Assembly (NCBI GenBank): GCA_948470605.1
Contig: CAOKPI010000004.1
Location: forward strand, 23,159-87,158
Reading direction: 5' to 3'
Source of the DNA: an uncultured Clostridium sp.
GTDB taxonomy: Bacteria; Bacillota; Clostridia; TANB77; CAG-508
DNA length: 64,000 nt
Part shown: positions 9,468-19,720 of the stretch, in pieces
How the letters are laid out: each line of letters opens with the position of its first letter
Position numbering within the stretch: position 1 is the stretch's first letter
Made by a program: the position numbers and the translations under genes
The notes under the pieces: generated by a model
Told to the model about the DNA's origin: nothing
Seen by the model: the letters and a program-made list of their open reading frames with translations, nothing else
The model's database searches: none

Positions 9468-10318
9468 CTGCTATCTCCATAATTTTTTTTAATCGATAAT
9501 TCACTCCTGATTTGCCGATTGGTTCTTTTAATAATTTTCCTAATTCAATTAATGGCATATCTGGATTTTCTAATCGTAACCTGGCAATCTCTTTTAAATT
9601 TTCCTCTAATTTTTGAAATTTTCCTGTTTCTTGTAGTTTTTTGATAGCCGCAATTTGTTGAATGGAAGCATTGATGGTTTTATTTAAATTGGCTGTTTCA
9701 CAATTCACCAATCGATTGACTTTCCCTCTCATTTCTTTTTGGATTCGAATATCTTCAAATTGCATAACGGCTTTACCTGCTCCTATTAGGGCTAAAAATT
9801 TTGAAATTTCTTCGCCTTCTTTGATATAAATAGATAATTGAAAAGTTTTTACACAGATTCCCAATGTTTGCAATATGTTTACTAATTTATCTCGGTTTTG
9901 CTGATTGCTTACATTGATTTCTAAATGATATTCCTTTTCTGGATTATTAACCGAACCTGACCCCATGAAAGCCCCTCTCACAATTGCCTTCCCATTTTCT
10001 TCTTTCCCATTCGTTTCAGATGTTAAATAGATTTCTTTATTTTGTATGAGAACCATGTCTATGTCTTTTCTTTTAACGGTAATGACAAATATTTTTCCGT
10101 GATATGTCTATTTTATGGTTAATCTCTAAATTGGATAAGAGCTTAGAAAAGCGATTAATGTTATAATCACTTTCTGTTGAAAACTTAATTTCTCTCTGAT
10201 TGACTACATTGGTATTTCCAGATATTAAATATCCTATTAATTCATTTTTTACCAATTCGTTGTTGGATAAGTTACTATTTTTATTTAATTCTTGCTTAAT
10301 ATCAGAAGAAAATGACAT
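9457..10318 (-). CDS. whiA: DNA-binding/sporulation-type regulator WhiA, interrupted by a +1 shift at CGG
   Basis: WhiA combines a LAGLIDADG homing-endonuclease-like N-terminal domain with a C-terminal helix-turn-helix domain; in Firmicutes it affects division and chromosome segregation. The start MSFSSDIKQELNK is typical. At residue 74 the zero-frame codon is CGG at 10099-10097 (TCA CGG AAA); reading on in frame meets a stop 7 codons later. Skipping the C gives GGA and joins ISGKIFVITVKRK to the remainder, which contains RGAFMGSGSVNNP and ends in the HTH (LGKLLKEPIGKSGVNYRLKK). The restored length is about 286 residues, slightly short for the family. Confidence 0.93.
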
Positions 10319-10401
10319 CTTACCTCTCCTCTTTTCTTTTACTTGCTATTATTTAGTTTATAATATTTTTTATGAAATAACAAATCGTGGGGACCAACAA
10401 A

Positions 10402-11250
10402 TTATAGTTTTGTCACAACTACTCTATCCTTCCCATACAAATCCTTTTTACAATAAGGATTCGTATACTTTTCCTCTTTTTTTATCAAATCCATTACGAC
10501 CTCTTTTTGATCATAACCAATTTCTAAGCACAAATAACCACCATATTTTAAGAAATCATCTGCTTGATGAATGATTTTACGATAAAAATCCAAACCATCC
10601 CAACCTCCATCCAATGCCATAAGTGGCTCATTTTGCACTTCTTTGGCTAATGTTTTCACAATTTCTTTTTTAATATAAGGTGGATTGGACACAATCATAT
10701 CGTACTTTTCTTTTGGTAATTCCTCAAATAAATTAGAAGAAAGAAAAGCAATTTGCTTATCCACCTTGTTATTTCTAGCATTTTTTTCCGCTATTGCTAA
10801 AGCCTCTTCACTTATGTCAGTTGCTGTAATTTGACTATTTTCTATGTAGTTAGCAAGTGATATTGCTATGGCTCCGCTTCCTGTACATAAATCTAATATT
10901 TTTTTTGCCTTGATTTTTTTCGCAATTTTTATAACCTCTTCTACTAAGATTTCTGTATCTGGTCGTGGTATTAGTACATTTTCATTGACATAGAAATTCA
11001 TTTTCATGAATTCCTGCTGGTGTGTAATATGTTGCAAAGGAATTCCTTTGCTTAATTTTTCAATTGCCTTAAAATACTTTTCTTTTTGCTCTTGTGTTAA
11101 TTTATTTTCGTCATATACCATTAGGTATTGTCTGTTTTGCTTTAAGACATATTGCATGAGTAACCTAGCTTTTAATTTTGGACTGTCAATATTTTTGGTT
11201 TTTAGTTGTATATTAGCTTTTCCCATTGCTTCTTGGATGGTCATATTCAT
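10402..11250 (-). CDS. prmC: Peptide chain release factor N5-glutamine methyltransferase
   Basis: Methylates the GGQ glutamine of release factors RF1 and RF2. At 282 residues it has the family's length. An N-terminal helical substrate domain contains PLQHITHQQEF. A Rossmann SAM-binding domain has ILDLCTGSGAIAISLA (about residues 118-133) and the catalytic NPPY motif in MIVSNPPYIKKE (about residue 187). The C-terminal LCLEIGYDQ is typical. It is intact, without CGG codons. It is the last core gene before the mobile region. Confidence 0.95.
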   Translation of the reverse strand: MNMTIQEAMGKANIQLKTKNIDSPKLKARLLMQYVLKQNRQYLMVYDENKLTQEQKEKYFKAIEKLSKGIPLQHITHQQEFMKMNFYVNENVLIPRPDTEILVEEVIKIAKKIKAKKILDLCTGSGAIAISLANYIENSQITATDISEEALAIAEKNARNNKVDKQIAFLSSNLFEELPKEKYDMIVSNPPYIKKEIVKTLAKEVQNEPLMALDGGWDGLDFYRKIIHQADDFLKYGGYLCLEIGYDQKEVVMDLIKKEEKYTNPYCKKDLYGKDRVVVTKL

Positions 11251-11360
11251 ACCTTCTTTCTAGTATGATTATACCATACCCCTTTTTGATTGACAACGAA
11301 TTTATTTTTAAGTTTGGTTTTTTGACAAGATTCTCCAAAATGACATTTTACAAAAAATAG

Positions 11361-11402
11361 GAAACAACCTATAATACTTTTTCAAGTATCTCAGGTTGTT
11401 TC
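11361..11402 (-). terminator. Rho-independent terminator-like hairpin
   Basis: GAAACAACCT pairs with AGGTTGTTTC around a short loop, and the minus-strand hairpin is followed by CCTATTTTTTG. It lies 16 bp beyond the stop of the membrane ORF at 11418. Confidence 0.75.
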
Positions 11403-11417
11403 TACGATATACACAAT

Positions 11418-11699
11418 TTAAAGTTTTTCTATATAACCCTTTAAAATCCAGAATGATAGGACAAATTCGATAAAATCACATATACCGAATAATAAACCAA
11501 TGCAACTGATTTCCATTACCAAACCTATTGCAGTAGCAACCACTCCTACAAATGATAATAATAACGTAAATATGATTGTCGATAACCGAATATCAGAAAA
11601 ATTCTTATGAAACAATTTCCACAATCTTATCGTTAATCCAATCATTACCATCACCTGGACAATCAAAACTGTTGCTTGTACATTAAATTGTACTATCAA
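11418..11699 (-). CDS. Small three- or four-helix membrane protein, unrecognised
   Basis: A 93-residue hydrophobic protein with membrane segments at about residues 8-26, 41-62 and 66-86, separated by the short basic loop RLWKLFHKNFSDIRLST. I do not recognise a family. It has AGGAGGAA upstream and its own terminator. Its frame contains one in-frame CGG (at 11588, in SDIRL), and here a +1 shift would end the protein after about 14 further residues. That is unlike the housekeeping genes and points to recent acquisition or a different reading of CGG. Confidence 0.6.
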   Translation of the reverse strand: MIVQFNVQATVLIVQVMVMIGLTIRLWKLFHKNFSDIRLSTIIFTLLLSFVGVVATAIGLVMEISCIGLLFGICDFIEFVLSFWILKGYIEKL

Positions 11700-11811
11700 T
11701 TTTTATTCCTCCTTTTTATATTTTAAACTGATACTTTACTTAAAATCAGTTTAAAGGAATATTGCACATACGCTTTTAGCTTTATAGCATTTATATTATA
11801 CTCTAATTTTT

Positions 11812-12081
11812 ATGCATTTGCAATGGATATTTCTCAATAATAGTGTAAAATGGTTTCGGAATGGAAAAAAAGATAAAGAATCCGTTTATAGGAAAAGTCG
11901 ATATCTTGTTAATAAATCTATTTCAACGTCACAAGCTCAATCTGTACATGATACATCATCTTTAATTAACGATTTATCTTATTTTGAATCTAATTCTATT
12001 GTTAAAAATATCCCTAGACAATCTGTATACAATTGGATTAGAAATTGGTATGTTCCTAATATTGTTCCCAAATCTGTTTAA
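11812..12081 (+). pseudogene. Possible transposase N-terminal remnant
   Basis: An open plus-strand frame of 89 codons in a mainly minus-strand region. The stretch KSISTSQAQSVHDTSS and the ending IPRQSVYNWIRNW look like the helix-turn-helix part of a transposase, with some resemblance to UPF0236/ISLre2-type proteins, but no catalytic domain follows. It overlaps the 3' part of the minus-strand ORF at 11974, so at least one of the two is not translated over its full length. The assignment is weak. Confidence 0.3.
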
Positions 12082-12450
12082 GTTCTCATCTGTACAATTT
12101 CTTAGCTTATTTCTGTATTTTTGCCTTAAATTAGTAACATCTTCTTGTTTCATTTCTGGAGATAGTGGCTGATAGTTCTCTCGTTCTGGTAATAGTCCCA
12201 ATAAATGAAATAGTAATAAAAATAACACATCAATTCCGTTCATTTTACTATTGAAAACTAAAAAAGTAATATTTTTAATAATCACCCTATGTGGTTCAAT
12301 ATATGTAAGATTAGTTTTTTCTAATTTTCTAATGCTACCATTGATAAATGTAGGAATAACTTTAGAAAACTCACATATAAATTCAAGTCGCTGTTTTAGA
12401 TATTCCTCAAATTCTAGTTCTTGCTTAATTATCTTCAATTCAAACACCAC
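11974..12450 (-). CDS. Hypothetical protein, paralogue of the ORF at 17057
   Basis: A 158-codon frame from GTG 12450; TTG 12438 (LKIIKQE) is an alternative start that aligns better with its paralogue. Residues 15-80 resemble the protein at 17057-17338: both have an II-K-Q start, then R-x-x-E-x-(T/S)-N-L-x-Y-(I/V)-E-P-H-R followed by (V/L)-(I/V)-I-K-N. The last 35 or so residues are antisense to the putative transposase remnant and may be junk. The function is unknown. The two paralogues bracket the recombinase/relaxase block of the mobile element. Confidence 0.5.
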   Translation of the reverse strand: MVFELKIIKQELEFEEYLKQRLEFICEFSKVIPTFINGSIRKLEKTNLTYIEPHRVIIKNITFLVFNSKMNGIDVLFLLLFHLLGLLPERENYQPLSPEMKQEDVTNLRQKYRNKLRNCTDENLNRFGNNIRNIPISNPIVYRLSRDIFNNRIRFKIR

Positions 12451-12681
12451 CCTTACCTTTTGGATGGTAATTTTGCAATAAAAAATACCATCCTTTTCAG
12501 AATGATATTTGTATCTATCTGTTCTATTAATTCGAACAGATACGTCTTGGTGCCTAAGCGGTGGTTATTTGCGAAAAAATATACTCCCACTTTTGAACTG
12601 CTTCCGATTATCGACTGTATATAAATTTTAGCATATAATTTATAAAATGTATACTCCTTAACTAAAAATTTTTAAAGAAAA

Positions 12682-12700
12682 TCAGGGACAATGTCCCTGA
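12682..12700 (-). terminator. Terminator hairpin after the 12705 ORF
   Basis: The perfect palindrome TCAGGGACATTGTCCCTGA lies 5 bp beyond the stop codon on the minus strand and is followed by TTTTCTTT. Confidence 0.75.
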
Positions 12701-12704
12701 CTTT

Positions 12705-13091
12705 CTAAATTCCTTGCTTTTGCCATCTCAGTGTTCTTACTTCAGAACATATTCTGATTAGCTCATCTTTCTGGGCTTTAAAAGTATCATCTACAATTGC
12801 AATCCAGCCAAGCTTATCATAGTATTCCAATGCTTCGTTAACTAGTTTCTCAAACTCTATGCTAGCTTCGTTAGTATTAGCAAATTTCAGTTTATACTTG
12901 CCATATGATACCTCAATTTCTCCTTTTTTTGAGAAATCCATTTTTAGTATCTCTTTAAAAAGACCATATAGCTTAATTACTGCATCTGCTCTTACCATAA
13001 ACCGCCACATTGGTACTGCTATCTTAATGATTATAAGAGTAATCAAAAAGATAATTAAAATGATAAAACTCGCAAAGAACTGTTGTAACAT
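12705..13091 (-). CDS. Membrane-anchored hypothetical protein of the mobile element
   Basis: A 128-residue protein with one N-terminal membrane helix (residues 5-28) and a soluble remainder (GEIEVSYGKYKLKFANTNE..., LRWQKQGI at the end). I do not recognise a domain. An ATG is preceded by GGAGGTTATTTT. It carries an in-frame CGG at 13004 (MWRFMV). A +1 shift there would stop after three codons, so if CGG shifts constitutively in this host the protein would be cut to its membrane helix. Confidence 0.6.
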   Translation of the reverse strand: MLQQFFASFIILIIFLITLIIIKIAVPMWRFMVRADAVIKLYGLFKEILKMDFSKKGEIEVSYGKYKLKFANTNEASIEFEKLVNEALEYYDKLGWIAIVDDTFKAQKDELIRICSEVRTLRWQKQGI

Positions 13092-13176
13092 AAAATAACC
13101 TCCTCAAATGTTGATACAAATTTACTATTAGTTACATAACTATATTATACATCATTTTACATAAATTTGCAAATCT

Positions 13177-13506
13177 TTAAAAGACTTTATTTTTCAATGA
13201 TTTATAAATATTGTATAACACTTCAAAAACAAAAATATTTTGTTCTTTTTCAGTTAGTTCCATTACTTGTGCTGAAGTCATAAGTAAATGCTTATAGTTG
13301 AGCAAATTCAAGAATTTTGTCTTATTATAACTTTCATCAACTGCACATAATAATTTCCTTAAAATTTCTAAAACTTTATCATTTTTCACTTTTACATGAT
13401 AACTTTCAAGCATATCTATACTTAATCTTAATTTATCTGCAAAGTCTAATGTTTCAAAATACTTTACTAAATTTACTACTTTTTCATTATTACATTTTAA
13501 TATCAT
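13177..13506 (-). CDS. Hypothetical 109-residue protein of the mobile element
   Basis: Mostly alpha-helical by composition (VNLVKYFETLDFADKLRLSIDMLESYHVKV..., TEKEQNIFVFEVLYNIYKSLK). No signal peptide and no family recognised. GGAGGTAAAAAATT precedes the ATG. It ends 85 bp before the start of the 12705 ORF and lies just downstream of the relaxase gene, so it is probably cotranscribed with it. Confidence 0.55.
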   Translation of the reverse strand: MILKCNNEKVVNLVKYFETLDFADKLRLSIDMLESYHVKVKNDKVLEILRKLLCAVDESYNKTKFLNLLNYKHLLMTSAQVMELTEKEQNIFVFEVLYNIYKSLKNKVF

Positions 13507-13523
13507 AATTTTTTACCTCCGTT

Positions 13524-14859
13524 TTATAATTCATAATTTCTTTTTTTGGTGTTTTTATTATCTATAAAATCAATATCTTCTTGTCTTAAAATATTATCTA
13601 TTTTAAGTTCTTCATATACTTTTTTATAGGTTTCACTTTTAGAATGTCTTACCTTATTTTTTATAAAATTCATTAGTTTGTTCCATAAATATTTGAATGG
13701 CTTTAATACATTTATTTCTTTTTGTTGTTTCGAAATAGTATTTTTTGCTATATCTAAATCTCCTGTTAAATCTCTTATTTCTTCATCTTTCTGTCTAATG
13801 GTAGATTTTAATTCTCTCACTTCGTTATGATGTTCTTTTAAATCTTTTTCGTATTCTTTAATAATAATATCTAAATCATTTACTTTTTTCATTGATTTTG
13901 TAGTATCTTCTACATTTGAAATATAATCTTTTATAGTTGTTACTTGTTCTTGTGAGATAGTATAATTCTTTTTGTTTACTAGATTAGGCTTTAAATTAGA
14001 TACTATTTCTTTAATATTATTGCCATTTTCATTTACTAAATCTGTCTTTTTATTTGCTTGTTCTAATAGTTTCTTATTCTTTTCATATTGCTTTTTTACT
14101 TTATTATAGTTCTGCATTTGACTAACTGGAATATCTTGATTTCTACCTTTTTCTTTTGTTTTGAGCTGATAATCTTGTTCATATACTTTGTTAAATGATT
14201 TTATACAGCAATTTCTCATTTTGTCTTGTATTCTAGTAAGTGATTCTTTTGTAAATATTTGTGATTTTGCTACTTGTTTTTTCATTCCATTTTTGTATCC
14301 GTTCTTTTATTGGAATGCCAATTATATGAAGATGGGGACTTGTTTCATCAAAGTGAATTACTGCATTAGCTATTTTAAATTGCGGGACGGCTGTTACAAA
14401 ATCTTGTAGCTGTTCTTTATAAACTTGTACCATTTTATAGCAATATTCTTGTGTTTTATCTTGCCAAAAATTCATATCTCCAAGTTCAATTATTAGTTCA
14501 CAACATAAATCTCTATTAGAATTTTTTGATATATGCTCAAAGTAATTTTGTATTTTTCTATCTTCTCTTGTTTGCTTATTGTTGTATTCAATTCTTGCAT
14601 TTTCAAACTCTTGTAAATATAAATTTTGAACATCATTTATTAAATTATTTGTTCCATAAATTACAGATATTAGTTCTGTTTTATTATCATATTTTCTTAA
14701 ATTATGGTTATTTGCTTTTGATAATTGTGTTACATTTTGAATAGAATTATTACTAAAAGAAGTTGTATTGGATTGATTATTTTTTGCAATTTCTTTTGCT
14801 TTTTTAGTTTTATTTTTATCGTTTCCAAGATGTATAGAATAGGCTAACATCTCATTCAT
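13524..14859 (-). CDS. MobV-family relaxase (plasmid recombination enzyme), interrupted by a +1 shift at CGG
   Basis: Nicks oriT and leads transfer of mobilizable elements. The metal-binding motif HFDETSPHLHIIGIPI (residues about 168-183) is the MobV motif III. The zero-frame codon at 14301-14299 is CGG (GAA CGG ATA), after which the frame reads 27 off-family codons to a stop. Skipping the C gives GGA and KEGYKNGMKKQVAKSQIFTKESL, the expected family continuation. The rest is a long coiled coil (about residues 230-385) ending at 13524. The restored length is 444 residues. The N-terminus is atypical for MobV, so the exact start is uncertain. Confidence 0.88.
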
Positions 14860-14899
14860 TTTTCATACTTCCTTGACAAGAGGATTTTGTCTTTCCAAA

Positions 14900-14960
14900 T
14901 ATCCTAACCCCCTATGGATTTTGACAAGTATGTCAAAATTCGGAGGCTCTGCGAGGCAAT
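14900..14960 (-). other. Candidate origin of transfer (oriT)
   Basis: In the 206-bp gap upstream of the relaxase start, TTTTGACA (14919-14926) and TGTCAAAA (14931-14938) form a tight inverted repeat flanked by the C-rich CCTAACCCCCTATGG and by CGGAGGCTCTGCGAGGC. MobV oriTs usually lie just upstream of mob and contain such a repeat. The nic site cannot be placed. Confidence 0.4.
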
Positions 14961-15065
14961 AAATTTTCTTCCACTGGAATAAAATTTATTCAAATTAACT
15001 ATTGCCATTTTCATTTTTACTTTGTAAAAACAAAACGTGCCACGTTAATTTGTTTTAAGAAATGC

Positions 15066-16972
<1,907 letters not shown>

Positions 16973-17056
16973 GAATTTTACAATTTATTTATATTAACTT
17001 ATTTTTAATATCACAAATAAATCAATATAGTATAATTTTTAAAAACTCTAAAATTA

Positions 17057-17368
<312 letters not shown>

Positions 17369-17375
17369 TTAGGCA

Positions 17376-17405
17376 CGAAAAAAATCGACCTTTTACAGTC
17401 GATTT
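17376..17405 (-). terminator. Terminator of the tRNA-Val/Asp/Phe transcript
   Basis: AAATCGAC and GTCGATTT pair on the minus strand and are followed by TTTTTTCG. It lies about 40 bp beyond the 3' end of tRNA-Phe. Confidence 0.75.
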
Positions 17406-17441
17406 AATCGTTTTTTCGTCTGGTGCGACGATATTATCCTT

Positions 17442-17517
17442 TGGTGCCTTGACCTGGAATCGAACCAGGGACACAAGGATTTTCAGTCCTTTGCTCTACC
17501 AACTGAGCTATCAAGGC
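17442..17517 (-). tRNA. tRNA-Phe (GAA)
   Basis: A cloverleaf is read on the minus strand: GCCTTGA acceptor, GCTCAGTTGGTAGAGC D arm, anticodon loop CTGAAAA with GAA, TTCGATTCC T loop and encoded CCA. It is the last of three tandem tRNAs. Confidence 0.96.
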
Positions 17518-17530
17518 AAATAAAAAAAAT

Positions 17531-17596
17531 GTATACAAATGAATTTCATTCATTTGTATATTTATACTGTAACAGCTAAAGCTTAACAGTATAAAT
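17531..17596. repeat. Double hairpin with the ACTGTTAAGC repeat, copy 1
   Basis: Two adjacent hairpins between tRNA genes: TATACAAATG...CATTTGTATA at 17531-17560 and TTTATACTGT...ACAGTATAAA at 17561-17596. The second contains the AACAGCTAAAGCTTAACAG core, which occurs again, on the opposite strand, at 45760 and 45835. Confidence 0.65.
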
Positions 17597-17601
17597 AAAA
17601 A

Positions 17602-17678
17602 TGGCGACCCGGAACGGGCTCGAACCGTCGACCTCTAGCGTGACAGGCTAGCGTTCTAACCAACTGAACTACCGGGCC
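17602..17678 (-). tRNA. tRNA-Asp (GTC)
   Basis: Acceptor GGCCCGG pairs with CCGGGTC; the anticodon loop CTGTCAC contains GTC; TTCGAGCCC T loop; encoded CCA. It lies between tRNA-Val and tRNA-Phe in the same orientation. Confidence 0.96.
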
Positions 17679-17687
17679 ATAAAAAGA

Positions 17688-17763
17688 TGGTGGTCGCTAT
17701 AGGGCTCGAACCTATGACCCCCTGCTTGTAAGGCAGATGCTCTCCCAGCTGAGCTAAGCGACC
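17688..17763 (-). tRNA. tRNA-Val (TAC)
   Basis: Acceptor GGTCGCT pairs with AGCGACC; D arm GCTCAGCTGGGAGAGC; the anticodon loop CTTACAA contains TAC; T loop TTCGAGCCC; encoded CCA. First of the tRNA trio. Confidence 0.96.
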
Positions 17764-17920
17764 GTTTCGTCTTTCAACGAAATTTATTATACTAATTTTT
17801 TACATACTTGTCAAGCATTTTTTGAATTTTTTTATTTGTTTTTATGTTTTGTTACTTTTTCCCTTGTACCTCTAGCATTTTATACGATGTATTTCTTTCT
17901 GTCATTTCATTTTATTGTTT

Positions 17921-18706
17921 CTAATTTTCCCACATGTTGCTTAACTTTTCTCCTATTTCATAACCTTTTTTATAAAACTCTTCTAAACTCATATTCAAAT
18001 AATGATTACGATAGCATAATTCCAATGTAACTGGTCCTTGATAATTACATTGTTTTAATTTCATAATCACAGATTCCCAATCTATTGTTCCTTCAAAAGG
18101 CAACAAATGTAAATCATCTGATTTATCATTGTCATGTAGATGTACGGCAAAAATTTTATCTTTGCATAATTCATAAGGGAACTCATCGTCAAACCACGCA
18201 TGGCAATGTCCTGCATCGTAACATATTCCTACATTATCATTATGAATATTTCTTATAATATATTGCAACGTCCCTTTTGCTTTCAAATTTTCAAAGGCAA
18301 CTTTTACGCCCAATTCTTCGGCATAATTGACAATCTTTTTAATTCTTTCTAATCCAATCTCATTATGTACTGGTGCTTCGTGTCCATTCGTTAAATGCAT
18401 TACTACCATTATTATTCCATTTTGTTTACAATCTTTTATATCTTTTTTATATCTTTCTACTAATTGGTTTCCTTCTTCCCCTTTTTGCCATATTTCGTTT
18501 ATGTTTTGATAACCTAAATGAGCAAAGATGATGTTAAGTTTCATTTTTTTGCATAAATCTACTTGTTCTTGTTGCGTATATTTCCAGTCTTCGTCATACC
18601 ATTGAATGAAAACATTTTGATACCCCGCTTTTTTTATGGCTTCTATGGTTTGTATTGGAGTTACTTGTGTGTCTGAATTTTGTAGGCAAATGACTAGGTT
18701 TCTCAT
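17921..18706 (-). CDS. Sugar phosphate isomerase/epimerase-like TIM barrel protein
   Basis: A 261-residue protein of the xylose-isomerase-like / AP endonuclease 2 TIM-barrel superfamily. Metal-ligand motifs are visible: VVMHLTNG (about residue 102), VKVAFENL (about 137), GICYDAGHCHAW (about 162), FAVHLHDND (about 188) and VTLELCYRN near the end. The substrate is unknown. It follows the ferredoxin/thioredoxin-like gene by 2 bp, so the two are cotranscribed. Confidence 0.82.
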   Translation of the reverse strand: MRNLVICLQNSDTQVTPIQTIEAIKKAGYQNVFIQWYDEDWKYTQQEQVDLCKKMKLNIIFAHLGYQNINEIWQKGEEGNQLVERYKKDIKDCKQNGIIMVVMHLTNGHEAPVHNEIGLERIKKIVNYAEELGVKVAFENLKAKGTLQYIIRNIHNDNVGICYDAGHCHAWFDDEFPYELCKDKIFAVHLHDNDKSDDLHLLPFEGTIDWESVIMKLKQCNYQGPVTLELCYRNHYLNMSLEEFYKKGYEIGEKLSNMWEN

Positions 18707-18708
18707 TT

Positions 18709-19284
18709 TTATCCCTTCTTATTCTTTATAAAATTTATTAACTCCTCTTTATTTTCTACTTCAACATATCCTTCATATTTTTTAACAAATTTCCCATCTC
18801 TAAAAAATAACAAGGCTGGTAATTCTTTTATTCCATACTTTTCTAGCAACTCCTGTCCTTCTACTTCTATCTTTCTATATCTTGTATCTTTATCAAAAGT
18901 ATCTGCAATCTCTTTTATGGGTATACTTTTTAATAAACACATAATAGAGTCTTCATTATATAATTCTATTATCATTGGTCTTTTTGCTTGCATTTTTATT
19001 TCAATTTCATCTTTATTTCCCATCATTGCCACATCAATTGGCGTTGCACCATAACGGTCTACCAATAAATCATTGATACTTCTTGGGTCTTCTTCTATTT
19101 CTTTCTTTATTTTTTGATATTCTTCTACATTTTTTGCTACTTTAATAGCAGATACCATGCATGCTTTTTCACATTTACCACAAGATGTACATTTTTTATT
19201 ATCAATTGTTAAACCTTCTTCTCCCCATGAAAAAACACCGGTTAGGACATATTGCCATCCCGTTACATGCTTTATCATTGTCAC
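18709..19284 (-). CDS. Hybrid 4Fe-4S ferredoxin / thioredoxin-like protein
   Basis: A 191-residue cytoplasmic protein. Residues 25-50 contain one ferredoxin half-cluster motif, CTSCGKCEKACMVSAIKV. A linker and a C-terminal thioredoxin-fold region follow (IIELYNEDSIMCLLKSIP, YRKIEVEGQELLEKYGIKELPALLFFRDGKFVKKYEGYV). The position of the thioredoxin CxxC holds only one cysteine (MCLLK), while the cis-proline segment ELPALLFF is kept. It may therefore be an Fe-S binding or electron-relay protein rather than a disulfide reductase. It lies close to a cysteine desulfurase gene, with one small ORF between. The function is inferred only. Confidence 0.7.
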   Translation of the reverse strand: MTMIKHVTGWQYVLTGVFSWGEEGLTIDNKKCTSCGKCEKACMVSAIKVAKNVEEYQKIKKEIEEDPRSINDLLVDRYGATPIDVAMMGNKDEIEIKMQAKRPMIIELYNEDSIMCLLKSIPIKEIADTFDKDTRYRKIEVEGQELLEKYGIKELPALLFFRDGKFVKKYEGYVEVENKEELINFIKNKKG

Positions 19285-19311
19285 ATATTTTAAAATTAAT
19301 TAAAACTGCCA

Positions 19312-19713
19312 TTATCTTTCCATCTCCTTTTTATTTATAATTACGTTTCCTTTTCGTAAATTCTTTAATTTACTTTGATTGATATTAAGAGTTACTCTTC
19401 CCTTAAATTCATTTTGTCTTTCTGTATAATTGACTTTTTCTTTTAAATATATTAGTTGATAGTGTTTTCCTTTCTTTTGTACTTTTATTTTTAAAGATGC
19501 TAATTTCTCTTCTGGTATAGGATTCCAAAAAAATGTTATAATTCTTTTATCTTTTTCTATAATATCTGCCATTTCTAAAAAAAAATCTATGCTTGTTTGT
19601 GAAAATAAGACACTTCTCCTTAATTGCTCTGGATTTTTTCTATAAGTTTTCATTAACTCATCACCTGGACAAGCTTCTGTCTCTTGTATATCAATAATTT
19701 TATCTTTCTTCAT
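19312..19713 (-). CDS. Hypothetical protein between the ferredoxin-like and cysteine desulfurase genes
   Basis: A 133-residue soluble protein with a single cysteine near the N-terminus (ETEACPGDEL) and a basic C-terminus. I do not recognise a family. It starts 8 bp after the cysteine desulfurase stop and ends 28 bp before the ferredoxin/thioredoxin-like gene, so it is in the same operon. A role with sulfur or Fe-S chemistry is possible from context only. Confidence 0.6.
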   Translation of the reverse strand: MKKDKIIDIQETEACPGDELMKTYRKNPEQLRRSVLFSQTSIDFFLEMADIIEKDKRIITFFWNPIPEEKLASLKIKVQKKGKHYQLIYLKEKVNYTERQNEFKGRVTLNINQSKLKNLRKGNVIINKKEMER

Positions 19714-19720
19714 TTTTGGC

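Noticed and set aside
18900-19000. Active thioredoxin site in the ferredoxin hybrid
   Set aside because: Only one cysteine is present where CxxC would be, so reductase activity is not supported.
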